Below, piece by piece: positions 33,146-43,074 of a DNA stretch of 61,299 nucleotides (the first letter of the stretch is position 1; every line of letters starts with the position of its first letter). The notes beneath the pieces are model-generated. The model did not search any database, was not told the DNA's origin, and saw only the letters and a list, made by a program, of their open reading frames with translations. A program made the translations under genes and the position numbers. The DNA is from Ahrensia sp. (GTDB lineage Bacteria; Pseudomonadota; Alphaproteobacteria; Rhizobiales; Rhizobiaceae), in NCBI GenBank assembly GCA_028817895.1, contig JAPPOQ010000036.1, positions 1 to 61,299 of the forward strand, read 5' to 3'.

Positions 33146-35050
33146 ATGGACGCTGTAACCCCGAAGTCGAATTCGATGCCTGAGCAGCGCAAGGTCAACG
33201 GCCTGTCGATCAATGCTGATTTGACCGAAGGCCCGTATTTTGTCGATGGCCATGACACGTTGCCAAAACTGTTTGCAGCCCGCTGCAATGAACTTGGCGA
33301 ACGCACCGCCCATCGCGAAAAGGATTACGGCATCTGGCTGTCCTATTCGTGGAACGATTTCTGGCAGCATGCGAAGCTGATTGGCTGTGGGCTGATGGCG
33401 ATGGGACTGAAGCGCGGCGAAGTGGTCTCGATCCTTTCGGAAGACAACAAAGAGTGGATCTACACGGATGTTGCGGTGCAATGTATCGGCGGCATCGGCT
33501 CCGGCATCTACACGACGGACAGTGCCAAGCAGCTTACCTATCTTGTCAATGATTCCGACAGCCGCTTTCTGTTTCTGGAAAACGACGAGCAGCTCGACAA
33601 ATATCTCGAAGTCAAAGACACGATGCCGGGCCTTACCAAGGCGATCGTTTATGACCGTGATGGGCTGCACGATTTTTCCGATGACAGCGTCATTTTCCTC
33701 GACGATCTCTATGCGTTGGGACGAACATTCGACAAGGAAAATCCCGGCCGGTTTGAAGAGGAGATCGACAAGTCGCAGCCCGATGACACAGCCATTCTGG
33801 TCTACACATCCGGCACGACCGGCATGCCCAAGGGCGCCATGATCAGCCATGGCAACATGATGTATTCATTGTCATCGGGTGCGGAGAGCGCGCCAACATT
33901 CGCAACCGACGAGCAGATTTGCTTCCTGCCGCTATGCCATATTCTGGAAAGGCTGTTTTCCGGCTTCGGCCCAATCGCATCCAAAGCAACGCTGAATTTC
34001 GCTGAAAGCCCCGAAACGGTATTTGACAATCTTCAGGAGGTCTCGCCGCACACTTTTGTGGCCGTGCCGAGGCTTTGGGAAAAAATCTACTCACGCGTTG
34101 CCATTCTGGTGAGCGATGCAACGCCGATGCAGAAATGGGCCTTTTCCAAAGCCGTGGCGGCGGGTCGCAAACGGGCCGAGTATGAGGCTGAGGGCAAGCC
34201 GGTTCCGGCGGGCACTGCCCTCGCCTTCAAGTTCTGGGACCGGCTGGTGTTGCGCAATTTGCGCCGTATGCTGGGCATGGACCGCATACGCCGTGGCGGC
34301 ACGGGTGCGGCGCCGATCTCGCCCGAACTGCTGTCCTGGTTTCAGGCCATTGGCGTACCGGTACTGGAGGGTTACGGCATGACCGAATCGTCCGGCGTTA
34401 TTTCAATCAACACGCTTTCGGCCAACAAGGTTGGCTCTGTCGGTCTTCCGGTCAATGGTGCGGAGGTGCGCATTTCACCGGAAGGCGAGATCCAGTATCG
34501 TGCTGCCAATGTGTTTCAGGGCTACTGGAACAAGCCGGAAAAGACAGCCGAAACGATAACCGAAGACGGATGGCTGAAAACCGGCGATGTCGGCTTCGTC
34601 GACAATGAAGGCTATGTGAAGATCACCGGCCGCCTGAAGGACATCATCATCACGGCTGGCGGCAAGAACATCACACCCGCCGAAATCGAGAACCGGCTGA
34701 AGTTTTCGCCCTATGTGTCAGATGCCGTCATCATTGGCGACAAGCGCAAATATCTCACCTGCCTCATCATGATCGATCAGGAGAATGTTGAGAAGTTTGC
34801 ACAGGATCGACGCATCCCATTTTCCAATTATAAATCGCTTTGCGCGGCGTCAGAGGTGCAACAACTCATCCGCGAAGTGATCGACGACGTTAACAAAGAC
34901 TTCGCTCGCGTGGAGCAGATCAAGGATTTTCGCTTGATCGACATATTGCTGACAGCAGAAGATGATGAATTGACGCCCACGATGAAGCTGAAACGCAGCT
35001 TCGTGGAACAAAAACATGCCGGCCTCATCGCCGAAATGTACTCGGCGTGA
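33146..35050 (+). CDS. Long-chain acyl-CoA synthetase-like AMP-binding protein
   Basis: ANL-superfamily ligase of 634 residues that activates a carboxylic acid to its CoA thioester using ATP. Motifs: YTSGTTGMPKGAM (P-loop), VLEGYGMTESSG (A5), DGWLKTGDVGF, and GRLKDIIITAGGKNITPAEIENRL. The overall form is that of the FAA1-type long-chain synthetases with LPICHILERL-like sequence (FLPLCHILERLFSGF). It lies between the importer's ATPase gene and its binding-protein gene, suggesting that the imported substrate is a carboxylic acid activated on entry. A GGGAGA site precedes the ATG. Confidence 0.92.
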   Translation: MDAVTPKSNSMPEQRKVNGLSINADLTEGPYFVDGHDTLPKLFAARCNELGERTAHREKDYGIWLSYSWNDFWQHAKLIGCGLMAMGLKRGEVVSILSEDNKEWIYTDVAVQCIGGIGSGIYTTDSAKQLTYLVNDSDSRFLFLENDEQLDKYLEVKDTMPGLTKAIVYDRDGLHDFSDDSVIFLDDLYALGRTFDKENPGRFEEEIDKSQPDDTAILVYTSGTTGMPKGAMISHGNMMYSLSSGAESAPTFATDEQICFLPLCHILERLFSGFGPIASKATLNFAESPETVFDNLQEVSPHTFVAVPRLWEKIYSRVAILVSDATPMQKWAFSKAVAAGRKRAEYEAEGKPVPAGTALAFKFWDRLVLRNLRRMLGMDRIRRGGTGAAPISPELLSWFQAIGVPVLEGYGMTESSGVISINTLSANKVGSVGLPVNGAEVRISPEGEIQYRAANVFQGYWNKPEKTAETITEDGWLKTGDVGFVDNEGYVKITGRLKDIIITAGGKNITPAEIENRLKFSPYVSDAVIIGDKRKYLTCLIMIDQENVEKFAQDRRIPFSNYKSLCAASEVQQLIREVIDDVNKDFARVEQIKDFRLIDILLTAEDDELTPTMKLKRSFVEQKHAGLIAEMYSA

Positions 35051-35091
35051 TTGAGACCGCGCCAATCGAGTAACTCAAGGGAGACCCAATC

Positions 35092-36273
35092 ATGAAATTT
35101 CTCAAAACAGTCACAGCGGCCATTGCCGCGACCAGCATGCTGGTCGGCGCCGCCTCCGCCCAGCAGGGCGTCACCGACACCGAAGTGCTTGTCGGTGGTC
35201 AGCATGACCTTTCCGGCCCCTTTGCCGCTTTCAGTGCTCCGGCAGTGAAGGCCGCGCAGATCGTCTTCGACGAAGTCAACGCCAATGGTGGCGTGCATGG
35301 CCGCAAAATCCGCTACGTCGTGGAAGACCATGCCTATCAGATGCCGAAAGCCATTCAGGCCATCAACAAGCTGGTCAATGGCGACAAGGTTTTCGCCATG
35401 CTCCTGTCGCTCGGCACGCCGATGAACATTGCGGCGTTCAAACTGCAGGACGCCAAGAACATTCCAAACGTCTCGCCGCTTTCAGCCGCACGTCAGATGA
35501 ACGAACCGTTCAACCCGCTGCACTTTGCCGGCGCTGCGTCTTACTACGAGCAGATGAAAGCTGGCGTGCCCTATCTCGCCAAGGAGAAGGGGCAGTCGAA
35601 AGTCTGCTCCATGACCCTGCCGACCGACTTCGGCAAGGAAATCGTTGAAGGCGCGCAGGCCGCTGCTGAGGCCAATGACGGTCTGGAATACGTCTCCGCT
35701 ACCACCCACAAGCCGGATGAGGCAGACTTCGTCGGTTCCCTTCAGAAACTGAAGGCTGATGGCTGCGAGATTATCGCGCTGGCGCTAACCGTGCGGCAGG
35801 CAATTACCGTATCCGGCACAGCCAAGAAACTGGGCATGAACGATCTGTCGCTAATCAACTCTTCGGCTGGCTTCCACACCGCCATTGCGAAAGTGCCCGG
35901 CGGCATCACAGAGGGAATGTATGCAGCGGCAGGCTGGGCAGATCTTTTGTCGCGCACCGACAAGCCAGAGGTGCAGAAGTTCATCGCAGACTTCAAGGCA
36001 GCAACCGGGGAAGAGCTACCCGGCACGGGCGCGGTTCTCGGCTATTCGGCGGCGTTGAGCTTCGTGAAGGCACTCGAAGCCGCTGGTCCTGATCTCACTG
36101 TGGAATCGTTCCAGAAGGGCATGGAAAGCCTGAACTATGAGGATGTCATCTCCGGCAATACGGTCGATTATTCAGAGACCGACCACCAGGGTGCCGACGA
36201 GATCATCATCTCAGTCATCAAGGACGGCAACTGGCAGGAGCTGAGCCGCATCGATCTGAGCGCCACTCAGTAG
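35092..36273 (+). CDS. livK: Branched-chain amino acid-type ABC solute-binding protein
   Basis: Periplasmic binding protein of 393 residues, receptor ANF/LivK fold. An N-terminal signal peptide (MKFLKTVTAAIAATSMLVGAASA) is cleaved near residue 23. VLVGGQHDLSGPFAAFSAPAVKAAQIVFDEVNANGG is the standard first lobe, and YVVEDHAYQMPKAIQAINKLV follows. It is the last gene of the liv unit, 41 bases after the synthetase, with a strong terminator 27 bases after its stop. The ligand is unknown; the group close to acyl-CoA synthetases often binds aromatic or aliphatic acids. Confidence 0.92.
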   Translation: MKFLKTVTAAIAATSMLVGAASAQQGVTDTEVLVGGQHDLSGPFAAFSAPAVKAAQIVFDEVNANGGVHGRKIRYVVEDHAYQMPKAIQAINKLVNGDKVFAMLLSLGTPMNIAAFKLQDAKNIPNVSPLSAARQMNEPFNPLHFAGAASYYEQMKAGVPYLAKEKGQSKVCSMTLPTDFGKEIVEGAQAAAEANDGLEYVSATTHKPDEADFVGSLQKLKADGCEIIALALTVRQAITVSGTAKKLGMNDLSLINSSAGFHTAIAKVPGGITEGMYAAAGWADLLSRTDKPEVQKFIADFKAATGEELPGTGAVLGYSAALSFVKALEAAGPDLTVESFQKGMESLNYEDVISGNTVDYSETDHQGADEIIISVIKDGNWQELSRIDLSATQ

Positions 36274-36300
36274 GTCAGTCACAGATCACCAGAATATCGA

Positions 36301-36324
36301 GGGGCGCTCAGGCGCCCCTTTTTT
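36301..36324 (+). terminator. Rho-independent terminator after livK
   Basis: GGGGCGC (36301-36307) and GCGCCCC (36312-36318) form a perfect stem with a TCAG loop, followed by six T residues. It ends the rightward liv operon and lies 28 bases before the end of the convergent cobO gene. Confidence 0.93.
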
Positions 36325-36352
36325 ATGGGTGCGTACCCCATCTCTAACCGCA

Positions 36353-36991
36353 TCAAAATTCGACGCCGACCTGTGCCTTCACACCGTCGCGGAACGGGTG
36401 TCTGATCATCGCCATCTCGGTGACCAGATCGGCAAACTCCATCAACTCGTCCTTGGCGTTGCGGCCGGTGATGATGACATGTTTCATCTCCGGCTTTGCC
36501 TGCAGCACGTCGATGATCTCCTCGACCGGCAGGTAGTCGTAGCGCAGCACGATGTTGAGTTCGTCGAGCAGCACCATGTCATGCTCGTCATCCATGATCA
36601 TGAGCTTGGCGCGCTCCCATGCCGCCCTTGCGGCGTCGATATCGCGCTGCCGGTCCTGCGTTTCCCAGGTGAAGCCGTCACCCATCGCGGTCATCGTAAC
36701 CTGATCGCCAAGCTTCTCCAGAATGACGCGCTCGCCGGTTTGCCATTTCCCCTTCACAAACTGCACAACGCCAACCTTCATGCCATTGCCAAGCGCTCGA
36801 AACACCATGCCGAAGGCGGCGGTCGACTTGCCCTTGCCCTTGCCGGTGTGAACGATGACCAACCCTTTTTCGCGGGTTTTCGTGGCTATGATCTTGTCGC
36901 GGGCGGCCTTCTTCTTTTTCATCTTTTCGGCATGGCGCGCGTTCAGTTCCGCTTCGCTCATGGATTTCAGTTTGTCCGATTTTTCAGCCAT
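36353..36991 (-). CDS. cobO: Cob(I)yrinic acid a,c-diamide adenosyltransferase
   Basis: CobO/BtuR/CobA-type corrinoid adenosyltransferase of 212 residues, transferring the adenosyl group of ATP to cobalt. The P-loop HTGKGKGKSTAAFGMVFRALG lies near residue 48; VVQFVKGKWQTGER, VLLDELNIVLRYDYLPVEE and VIITGRNAKDEL are family blocks. The start at 36991 (MAEKSDKLK) is preferred; the frame extends upstream into the cobN gene without homology. It is the last gene of the leftward cobalamin operon, seven bases after cobN. Confidence 0.95.
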   Translation of the reverse strand: MAEKSDKLKSMSEAELNARHAEKMKKKKAARDKIIATKTREKGLVIVHTGKGKGKSTAAFGMVFRALGNGMKVGVVQFVKGKWQTGERVILEKLGDQVTMTAMGDGFTWETQDRQRDIDAARAAWERAKLMIMDDEHDMVLLDELNIVLRYDYLPVEEIIDVLQAKPEMKHVIITGRNAKDELMEFADLVTEMAMIRHPFRDGVKAQVGVEF

Positions 36992-36998
36992 GACCTGC

Positions 36999-39900
36999 CT
37001 ATCCTCCGATTGCGATTTCTTCCAGTTCAAACTTTGCTGAATTGGACCGTGGCGTCCACAGTCCCCGCTCTTGCGCTTCCAGCAGACGTGCCGCCATTTC
37101 CCTGAAGGCTTGCAGATTTTTCTCGCGCATGAAGGCGGCGACGGTTTCATCGGCAACATAGGCCTGATGCACAGCGTCGAAGTGATGATCGGCCACGGCC
37201 CCGGTCGTGGCGGCAAAAGCAAACATGTAATCCACGGTCGCAGCAATCTCGAAGGCGCCCTTATATCCGTGCCGCATGACCCCCGCGATCCATTTGGGAT
37301 TGACCACGCGAGCCCGCACCACGCGACCGATCTCTTCTTCCAGGGTTCGGATGACGGGCCTTTCAGGCCGCGAATGATCGTTGTGATAGACCTGCGGTCG
37401 CGTGCCAGAGACATGCTCAACGGCTGCCGTCAGCCCGCCTTCGAACTGGTAGTAGTCGTCCGAGTCCAGGAGATCGTGCTCGCGATTGTCCTGATTGTGC
37501 AGCACGGCTTCGACGCTCAGCAATCGCTGCTCGAACCCGGCGCGCTGCGCTTCGCCTTCCGTGTTGGCGCCATAAGCGTAGCTTCCCCAAGTGAGATAGG
37601 CTTCTGCAAGATCACCGCGATCCGTCCAGCCCTTTTCATCGATCAGCGCTTGCACACCGGCACCATAGGCTCCGGGCTTTGATCCGAAGACGCGATATCC
37701 AGCCCTTTGTTTCGCCTGTTTTTCATCCATTCCGGTCGCGACCAGATCAGCTGCTTCCTGGCGACATCGCATCGCGATTGGATTGCCGGCGTCGTCCTCT
37801 GAAAGTTCGGCAATGGCGCGCACCGCCTTATCGAACAGGGCGATTTGCGCGGGGAACGCATCGCGGAAGAAACCGGAGATGCGCAGCGTCACATCGATGC
37901 GCGGTCTCCCCAACTCAGCCAGCGTGATCACCTCAAAGCCCGTCACCCGTCGCGAGGCGTGGTCCCAGATGGGTCGCGCTCCAACAAGCGCGAGAGCCTG
38001 CGCAATATCATCGCCACCCGTTCGCATGTTGGAGGTGCCCCATGCGGAGATAGCCACCGAACTGGGCCACTCGCCATGCTCTTGCCGGTGCCGTTTCAGC
38101 AACAACTCGGCAGACTTCTGACCCAGATGCCAGGCCGCGGGGGTCGGCACAGAGCGTGAGTCGACGGAGAAGAAATTGCGACCTGTGGGGAGCACATCCA
38201 GCCGACCGCGTGATGGCGCGCCAGACGGACCGGGCTCGACGAAGCGGCCCTCAAGACCTGTCAGAAAGGCTGAAATTTCCGCCTGCCCGCAAACATCGAT
38301 GGCAGGCAGGATGCTTTGCTGAATGCCGGTCAAGACGTCGCCAGTTGCCGTCCACTTGTCCGAGCAGCCCACTTCACCCGCAATCAGCTTTGACGCCAGA
38401 ATTTCGATGCGCTCTACCGTGTCGCCATTGCTGCGCCAGTTGTCATCGCTAACTTCTGCGAGCACGTGTGGCCGCGCGCCCTGCCAAGGTGCATCCATCG
38501 CACAATCAAGCGGATCGAAGGCACCCTCTCCCAGTAGATCATTTGCGAGGGCGCGTTGAAGGCTGCGATCCGCCCCTTCGCCCAGACCGCGCGGCACCCG
38601 CGCTAGCGCGACGGCAAGATCGGTGCGGAGCCGATCATCAGGCGACTCGCCAAAAATGTGCAGACCATCCCTGATCTGCATCTCTTTCAGTTCGCACAAA
38701 TAGGCATCAAGCTGCTGCAACGCCTCGTCATCATCGCCTTCGCCAATCCCCGCATCCTTGTCGAGGCCGGTGTCCTGCATCAGCGCGAAGATCTCTCGGC
38801 GCAGATAATCGAGCCGGCGCGGATCCACCCCGCTGGCCTCGTAATATTCGTCCACCAGCGCTTCCAATTGCTTCAACGGTCCATAGGTTTCGGCCCGTGT
38901 CAGCGGCGGTGTGAGGTGGTCAATGATGACCGCTGAGGATCGCCGCTTCGCCTGCGTACCTTCACCTGGATCATTGACGATGAAAGGGTAGAGATGGGGA
39001 ACGGGTCCAAGCACAACCTCGGGAAAGCAGTCCTGAGACAGCGACAACGCCTTTCCCGGCAGCCATTCCAGATTCCCGTGTTTGCCCATATGCGCGATGG
39101 CATGGGCACCATAAACATGCCGCAGATACAGATAGAATGCGATGTAGCCATGCGGCGGCACGAGGTCCGGCGAGTGATGGGTTTCTACCGGATCAATGTT
39201 GTAGCCGCGCGCGGGCTGGATGCCGACCAGCGTCTCGCCGAAACGGGCGAGAGGGAGCGCAAATGCGTCTTTGTCCGCCATGTAGAAAGGATCGGCTTGC
39301 GGCTCGCCCCATCGTTCCTTGATCTCTTCGCGAACTGATTGAGGCAGATCTTCGAACAGTGTCTTGTAGCGCTCCATAGACAGCGTTTCTCGAATGACAC
39401 GCCCATCGGTCGCAGCATTGGTTGGACCGGCCTGAAGATGGGCAATCAGAGCGTCACCATCAGCCGGCAAGTCGGCGACCTCGTAACCCTCCGCTCGCAT
39501 AGCGCGCAGTACATTCATGGTCCCCGCAGGCGTGTCGAGACCAACGCCATTGCCCAAACGACCATCCCGATTAGGGTAGTTGGCGAGGATCAAAGCGACG
39601 CGGCACTCATTTGCGGAACAGTTGCGCAACCGCGCCCAGGCGGCGGCGAGTTGTGCCACAAAATCTACTCGGCCCGGCAGCGCAACATGGCGCACAATAT
39701 TGGCCTGCACAGCCTCATCATGCGTTTCACCATTCTTGAAGGCGATGGCACGCGAGAGCACCCGGCCATCCAGTTCCGGCAACGCGACATGCATGGCGAG
39801 ATCACGCGAGGAAAGCCCTTGCGGCGACTCGCGCCAGGCGTCCTCTCCGCTGCCTGCCAAAAGGGCCTGCAACACAATCGCGCCGCCCTCCTCCAGAACC

Positions 39901-40739
39901 GTCGGTTGGCGGACGCCATCGCCCTGTGAGACGGCAAACCCCGTCAGATTGATCACGACATCTGGTGTGGCACCCTCGAAGAGTTTGCGAACAGTCGCCT
40001 GGGCAACCGGATCCTTGAGAGAGGACACAAAGACCGGCAGCGCATTGATGCCGTGCCCGTCGAGAGCATCCACAAGGCACTCAATGGGTTGCGTGTTCCC
40101 TGCCTGAACCAGCGCCCGATAGAATACCAAGGCACAAATTGGCCGCGCGTCTTTCCAGGATGAGCGAACATCATCCAGTGTTGGGCTCGCGATATCCGGC
40201 CACCAAAGGCCAGCCCTGAGAAGTGGTGTTGCGGTCGGCGGGGCTATTTCCGGATCACGCAAGTACCGCGCGGCAAACTCAAGCAGCACCTGAGCATTGG
40301 CAGGGCCGCCTTGAACAAGAAGCTCCCACAGAGCGGTCTGCATCGCTGGTGAAACGGTGTTGAAACGCGAAAGCGAAGGGTCCGGCTTGTCGTCACCGGG
40401 AAGCACCACGAGTGGAATGGAGTGCGCAAGACACGTGGCATGCAACGCCTCCAGCCCGTAGGGCCAGTAGCTTTCTCCACCCAGGCAGCGCACGATGACC
40501 AGCTTTGATCCAGCCACCGTGTTTGCGCACCATATGTCGACAGACATTGGATGCGACAGCGTCATCAGATTGACCAGGCGCAGCGATGGTGGCTCGGAAA
40601 GTGATTGGCGCGCCGACGCTATGCAAGCCAATTCCGTATCAGCCGCAGACACGAGTACGACATCGGCGGGGGATTGCCCCAGATCAAGCGCTTCGTCGCT
40701 CTCCGCGAGCGCCCCCTTCTGAGCGAGCAGCAGATGCAC
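36999..40739 (-). CDS. cobN: Cobaltochelatase large subunit
   Basis: CobN, 1246 residues, the substrate-binding large subunit of the ATP-dependent aerobic cobaltochelatase that inserts cobalt into hydrogenobyrinic acid a,c-diamide. Typical blocks include GNGVGLDTPAGTMNVLRAMRAEGY, HGYIAFYLYLRHVYGAHAIAHMGKHGNLEWLPGKALSLS, GYKGAFEIAATVDYMFAFAATTGAVADHHFDAVHQAYV and VNPKWIAGVMRHGYKG. The length is close to characterised homologues. The partner subunits CobS and CobT are not in the window. It lies three bases after cobW and seven before cobO, in the operon behind the riboswitch. Confidence 0.96.
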   Translation of the reverse strand: MHLLLAQKGALAESDEALDLGQSPADVVLVSAADTELACIASARQSLSEPPSLRLVNLMTLSHPMSVDIWCANTVAGSKLVIVRCLGGESYWPYGLEALHATCLAHSIPLVVLPGDDKPDPSLSRFNTVSPAMQTALWELLVQGGPANAQVLLEFAARYLRDPEIAPPTATPLLRAGLWWPDIASPTLDDVRSSWKDARPICALVFYRALVQAGNTQPIECLVDALDGHGINALPVFVSSLKDPVAQATVRKLFEGATPDVVINLTGFAVSQGDGVRQPTVLEEGGAIVLQALLAGSGEDAWRESPQGLSSRDLAMHVALPELDGRVLSRAIAFKNGETHDEAVQANIVRHVALPGRVDFVAQLAAAWARLRNCSANECRVALILANYPNRDGRLGNGVGLDTPAGTMNVLRAMRAEGYEVADLPADGDALIAHLQAGPTNAATDGRVIRETLSMERYKTLFEDLPQSVREEIKERWGEPQADPFYMADKDAFALPLARFGETLVGIQPARGYNIDPVETHHSPDLVPPHGYIAFYLYLRHVYGAHAIAHMGKHGNLEWLPGKALSLSQDCFPEVVLGPVPHLYPFIVNDPGEGTQAKRRSSAVIIDHLTPPLTRAETYGPLKQLEALVDEYYEASGVDPRRLDYLRREIFALMQDTGLDKDAGIGEGDDDEALQQLDAYLCELKEMQIRDGLHIFGESPDDRLRTDLAVALARVPRGLGEGADRSLQRALANDLLGEGAFDPLDCAMDAPWQGARPHVLAEVSDDNWRSNGDTVERIEILASKLIAGEVGCSDKWTATGDVLTGIQQSILPAIDVCGQAEISAFLTGLEGRFVEPGPSGAPSRGRLDVLPTGRNFFSVDSRSVPTPAAWHLGQKSAELLLKRHRQEHGEWPSSVAISAWGTSNMRTGGDDIAQALALVGARPIWDHASRRVTGFEVITLAELGRPRIDVTLRISGFFRDAFPAQIALFDKAVRAIAELSEDDAGNPIAMRCRQEAADLVATGMDEKQAKQRAGYRVFGSKPGAYGAGVQALIDEKGWTDRGDLAEAYLTWGSYAYGANTEGEAQRAGFEQRLLSVEAVLHNQDNREHDLLDSDDYYQFEGGLTAAVEHVSGTRPQVYHNDHSRPERPVIRTLEEEIGRVVRARVVNPKWIAGVMRHGYKGAFEIAATVDYMFAFAATTGAVADHHFDAVHQAYVADETVAAFMREKNLQAFREMAARLLEAQERGLWTPRSNSAKFELEEIAIGG

Positions 40740-40742
40740 GAA

Positions 40743-41807
40743 CTAAAGGACCGCTTCGATCTCGCTGCGGATGACGGCCTGAGCCATATCGTGCAGACCG
40801 ATCACCACAAGGCGAGACTGACGCTTCTCATCCGCGCCCCAATCACGGTCAAAATAGGTCTCGATGCGGCGACCAACCGCCTGCACAACCAGCCGCATGC
40901 CCTTGCCCTCAACGGCCAGAAAGCCCTTCAGGCGCAGCACGTCATGCTTTTCAATCACGGCAACGAGCGCGGCCTTCACCGCTTCGATGTCGGACACCTC
41001 ACCGCCTTCTGCAACAAAGCTCTCAAACTCATCATGGTCATGCTCGTGGCCATCTTCATGGTGCATCTCGTGGTGAGATTTGCGCGCCGCCATGTCGCCT
41101 TCAGTGCCCACACCCAGGCCGAGAAGAACATCAGCGGAGGGCGCATTTCCGGCACCGGCCCGGATCAGCTTGACCCGGCGTTCTGTCGCATCCCGCACGG
41201 CCACTTCAACGGTCTCCATGCGATCTTCGGCGACGAGATCAGTCTTGTTGAGAATGATCATATCCGCGCAGGTGATCTGGTCCTCAAAGAGCTCTTCAAG
41301 CGGGCTTTCATGGTCAAGCGATCCATCCGCCTGTCTCTGTGCTTGCACTGCGTCGTGATCATCGGCGAAACGCCCTTCCGACACTGCTGCTGCATCGACC
41401 ACCGTCACCACACCATCCACCGTGACCTGCTCGCGAATTTGCGGCCAGTTGAATGCATTCACCAGAGGCTGTGGCAAAGCCAAGCCAGACGTTTCGATGA
41501 CGATGTGGTCCGGTCGTTGCTTGCGTTCCATGAGTTTCGTGATTGTTGGCACGAAATCATCCGCCACCGTGCAGCAGATACAGCCATTGGTCAGTTCAAC
41601 GATATCGTCTTCGCTGCATGTTTCGTCGCCGCAGCCTGCCAGCACATCGCCATCCACACCGAGGTCTCCGAACTCATTGATGATGAGCGCGATGCGTTTG
41701 CCATTGGCCGTTGCCAACAGGTTGCGCACGAGGGTTGTTTTTCCAGCACCCAGAAAGCCGGTGATCACGGTTGCGGGTATCTTTTCAGCTTGCATATCGG
41801 GTCTCAT
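40743..41807 (-). CDS. cobW: CobW, GTP-dependent cobalt metallochaperone
   Basis: G3E-family GTPase of 354 residues, expected to hand cobalt to the CobNST chelatase. GFLGAGKTTLVRNLL is the P-loop, the metal motif CxCC is in TNGCICCTVADDF, and a histidine-rich segment (HHEMHHEDGHEHDHDEF) in the second half is likely to bind metal. The C-terminal CobW domain is present. It overlaps the cobP gene by four bases (ATGA) and is followed by cobN three bases on. Confidence 0.95.
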   Translation of the reverse strand: MRPDMQAEKIPATVITGFLGAGKTTLVRNLLATANGKRIALIINEFGDLGVDGDVLAGCGDETCSEDDIVELTNGCICCTVADDFVPTITKLMERKQRPDHIVIETSGLALPQPLVNAFNWPQIREQVTVDGVVTVVDAAAVSEGRFADDHDAVQAQRQADGSLDHESPLEELFEDQITCADMIILNKTDLVAEDRMETVEVAVRDATERRVKLIRAGAGNAPSADVLLGLGVGTEGDMAARKSHHEMHHEDGHEHDHDEFESFVAEGGEVSDIEAVKAALVAVIEKHDVLRLKGFLAVEGKGMRLVVQAVGRRIETYFDRDWGADEKRQSRLVVIGLHDMAQAVIRSEIEAVL

Positions 41808-42349
41808 TTCAACTTTTGCGGAAGACCTGCCGTTACGAACCAGACGTGGTTGGCCACAGCGGCGATTTGTTGGTGAAGTCGTCCGGCATGATCGCGAAAG
41901 TCACGGGCCATCTTCTCCGTAGGCACGATGCCCTGCCCGACCTCATTTGATACGAACAGGGCGCTGCTTTCTGACGGCAATTCGCTCAGCACGCGAACAA
42001 GCTGATCGCATTCGGCGGACACATCTCGCTCATCCATCATGAGATTGGTGAGCCACAGGGTCAGGCAATCGACGAGTATGATGGTTTCACGACCGCAGGC
42101 GGCGCGCAGCGCATCCGTGAGAACGAGCGGCTCCTCGACAAGCGCCCATTCCGGCCCACGTCGCGCCTGATGGTGGCCAATGCGCTTGCGCATCTCACCA
42201 TCAAACGCTTGAGACGTCGCCAGATAGAGTTTTCGACGGCCACTCTCATCGCAAAGCCGCTCGGCAAAGGCGCTCTTTCCAGAACGCGCTCCGCCGAGGA
42301 TCAGACCAACGCCCTCAAACAGGGAACACGGCGCCGATCGCCTTTTCAC
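41804..42349 (-). CDS. cobP: Adenosylcobinamide kinase/guanylyltransferase
   Basis: CobP/CobU, about 181 residues, phosphorylates adenosylcobinamide and attaches GMP during nucleotide loop assembly. LILGGARSGKSAFAERL is the P-loop, LYLATSQAFDGEMRKRIGHHQARRGPEW the guanylylated-histidine region, and VDCLTLWLTNLM and FVSNEVGQGIVP are further hallmarks. The start is uncertain: GTG 42349 overlaps hupE by 35 bases and gives the normal length; no ATG lies close to the P-loop. Overlap with both neighbours shows that it is part of the operon. Confidence 0.92.
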   Translation of the reverse strand: MKRRSAPCSLFEGVGLILGGARSGKSAFAERLCDESGRRKLYLATSQAFDGEMRKRIGHHQARRGPEWALVEEPLVLTDALRAACGRETIILVDCLTLWLTNLMMDERDVSAECDQLVRVLSELPSESSALFVSNEVGQGIVPTEKMARDFRDHAGRLHQQIAAVANHVWFVTAGLPQKLK

Positions 42350-42941
42350 CAACCATGAGGAATCCGGCACCGGCAACCATCGCGCCCGCCAAACGGGCAG
42401 GAACATTGTTCGCCAGCTGCTCCATACGTCCCCAGGCGGAAACGATGACCGTTCCTGCCACAACCGCGATCGCATATTGCGTTATGCCAAAGCCGGTGAG
42501 ATAGGCCAGCAACGGGGTTGTCTCTGCACCGAAGATCGCCTCGCCATAAGCGTGACCATGAAACAGGCCAGCAATGGCAAAAATGCCAACATAAACGGCG
42601 TTGGGCACGGAAATAGACAGCATCAACAGCGCGCCGAGCGTCAACACCGAAAGCGCAATCACCAGTTCAACCAGTGGCAGATCAACGGCCATCACATGCA
42701 CGATGGTGCCAAGCAGCGTCGCGACGACGAACACCAGCGGCAAGACAAAGCGCGACCCCAGAACGACTGCAGCAACGCCGACTGCGACCACAAACAGCAG
42801 ATGATCAAGGCCAAGAATGGGGTGACCGATGCCCGACAACAGGCCTTCGGAGAGGGTGGAGGGCGTTCTGCCAGCCATAGGATGGTGGGCAAACGCAGGT
42901 GTGGAGACGAGCGCGATCAGCGCTGCGAGACTTTTCTTCAT
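42315..42941 (-). CDS. hupE: HupE/UreJ-family transporter, probable cobalt importer
   Basis: A 208-residue membrane protein with a signal-like N-terminus (MKKSLAALIALVSTPAFA) followed by HHPMAGR, and about six further hydrophobic segments. The family motif HPILGLDHLLFVVAVGV and the histidine-bearing GLFHGHAYGEAIFGAE are intact. HupE/UreJ proteins import nickel or cobalt. As the first gene behind a cobalamin riboswitch and in one unit with B12 synthesis, cobalt is the probable cargo. ATG 42941 is used; the longer frame reads back into the riboswitch. Confidence 0.93.
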   Translation of the reverse strand: MKKSLAALIALVSTPAFAHHPMAGRTPSTLSEGLLSGIGHPILGLDHLLFVVAVGVAAVVLGSRFVLPLVFVVATLLGTIVHVMAVDLPLVELVIALSVLTLGALLMLSISVPNAVYVGIFAIAGLFHGHAYGEAIFGAETTPLLAYLTGFGITQYAIAVVAGTVIVSAWGRMEQLANNVPARLAGAMVAGAGFLMVGEKAIGAVFPV

Positions 42942-43074
42942 GCGAACAACTCCCGTGTTCTCGTTCGATTTCGGGAGGGTCGGACAGCCGCGATGAGGAA
43001 CTTGCCTCATCATGCTTCTGCAACGGAACTCCCCGCCCGTCTCATGTGCTGAACTCGCGCCCAGCGCCGCGCAT

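Noticed and set aside
36992-37420. N-terminal extension of CobO
   Set aside because: The extra residues are read out of frame through the 3' part of cobN; ATG 36991 gives the normal family length.
40605-41876. Long rightward frame of 423 residues opposite cobW
   Set aside because: It is antisense to an intact cobW with P-loop and CxCC motif; the reading has no family features and is a high-GC shadow.
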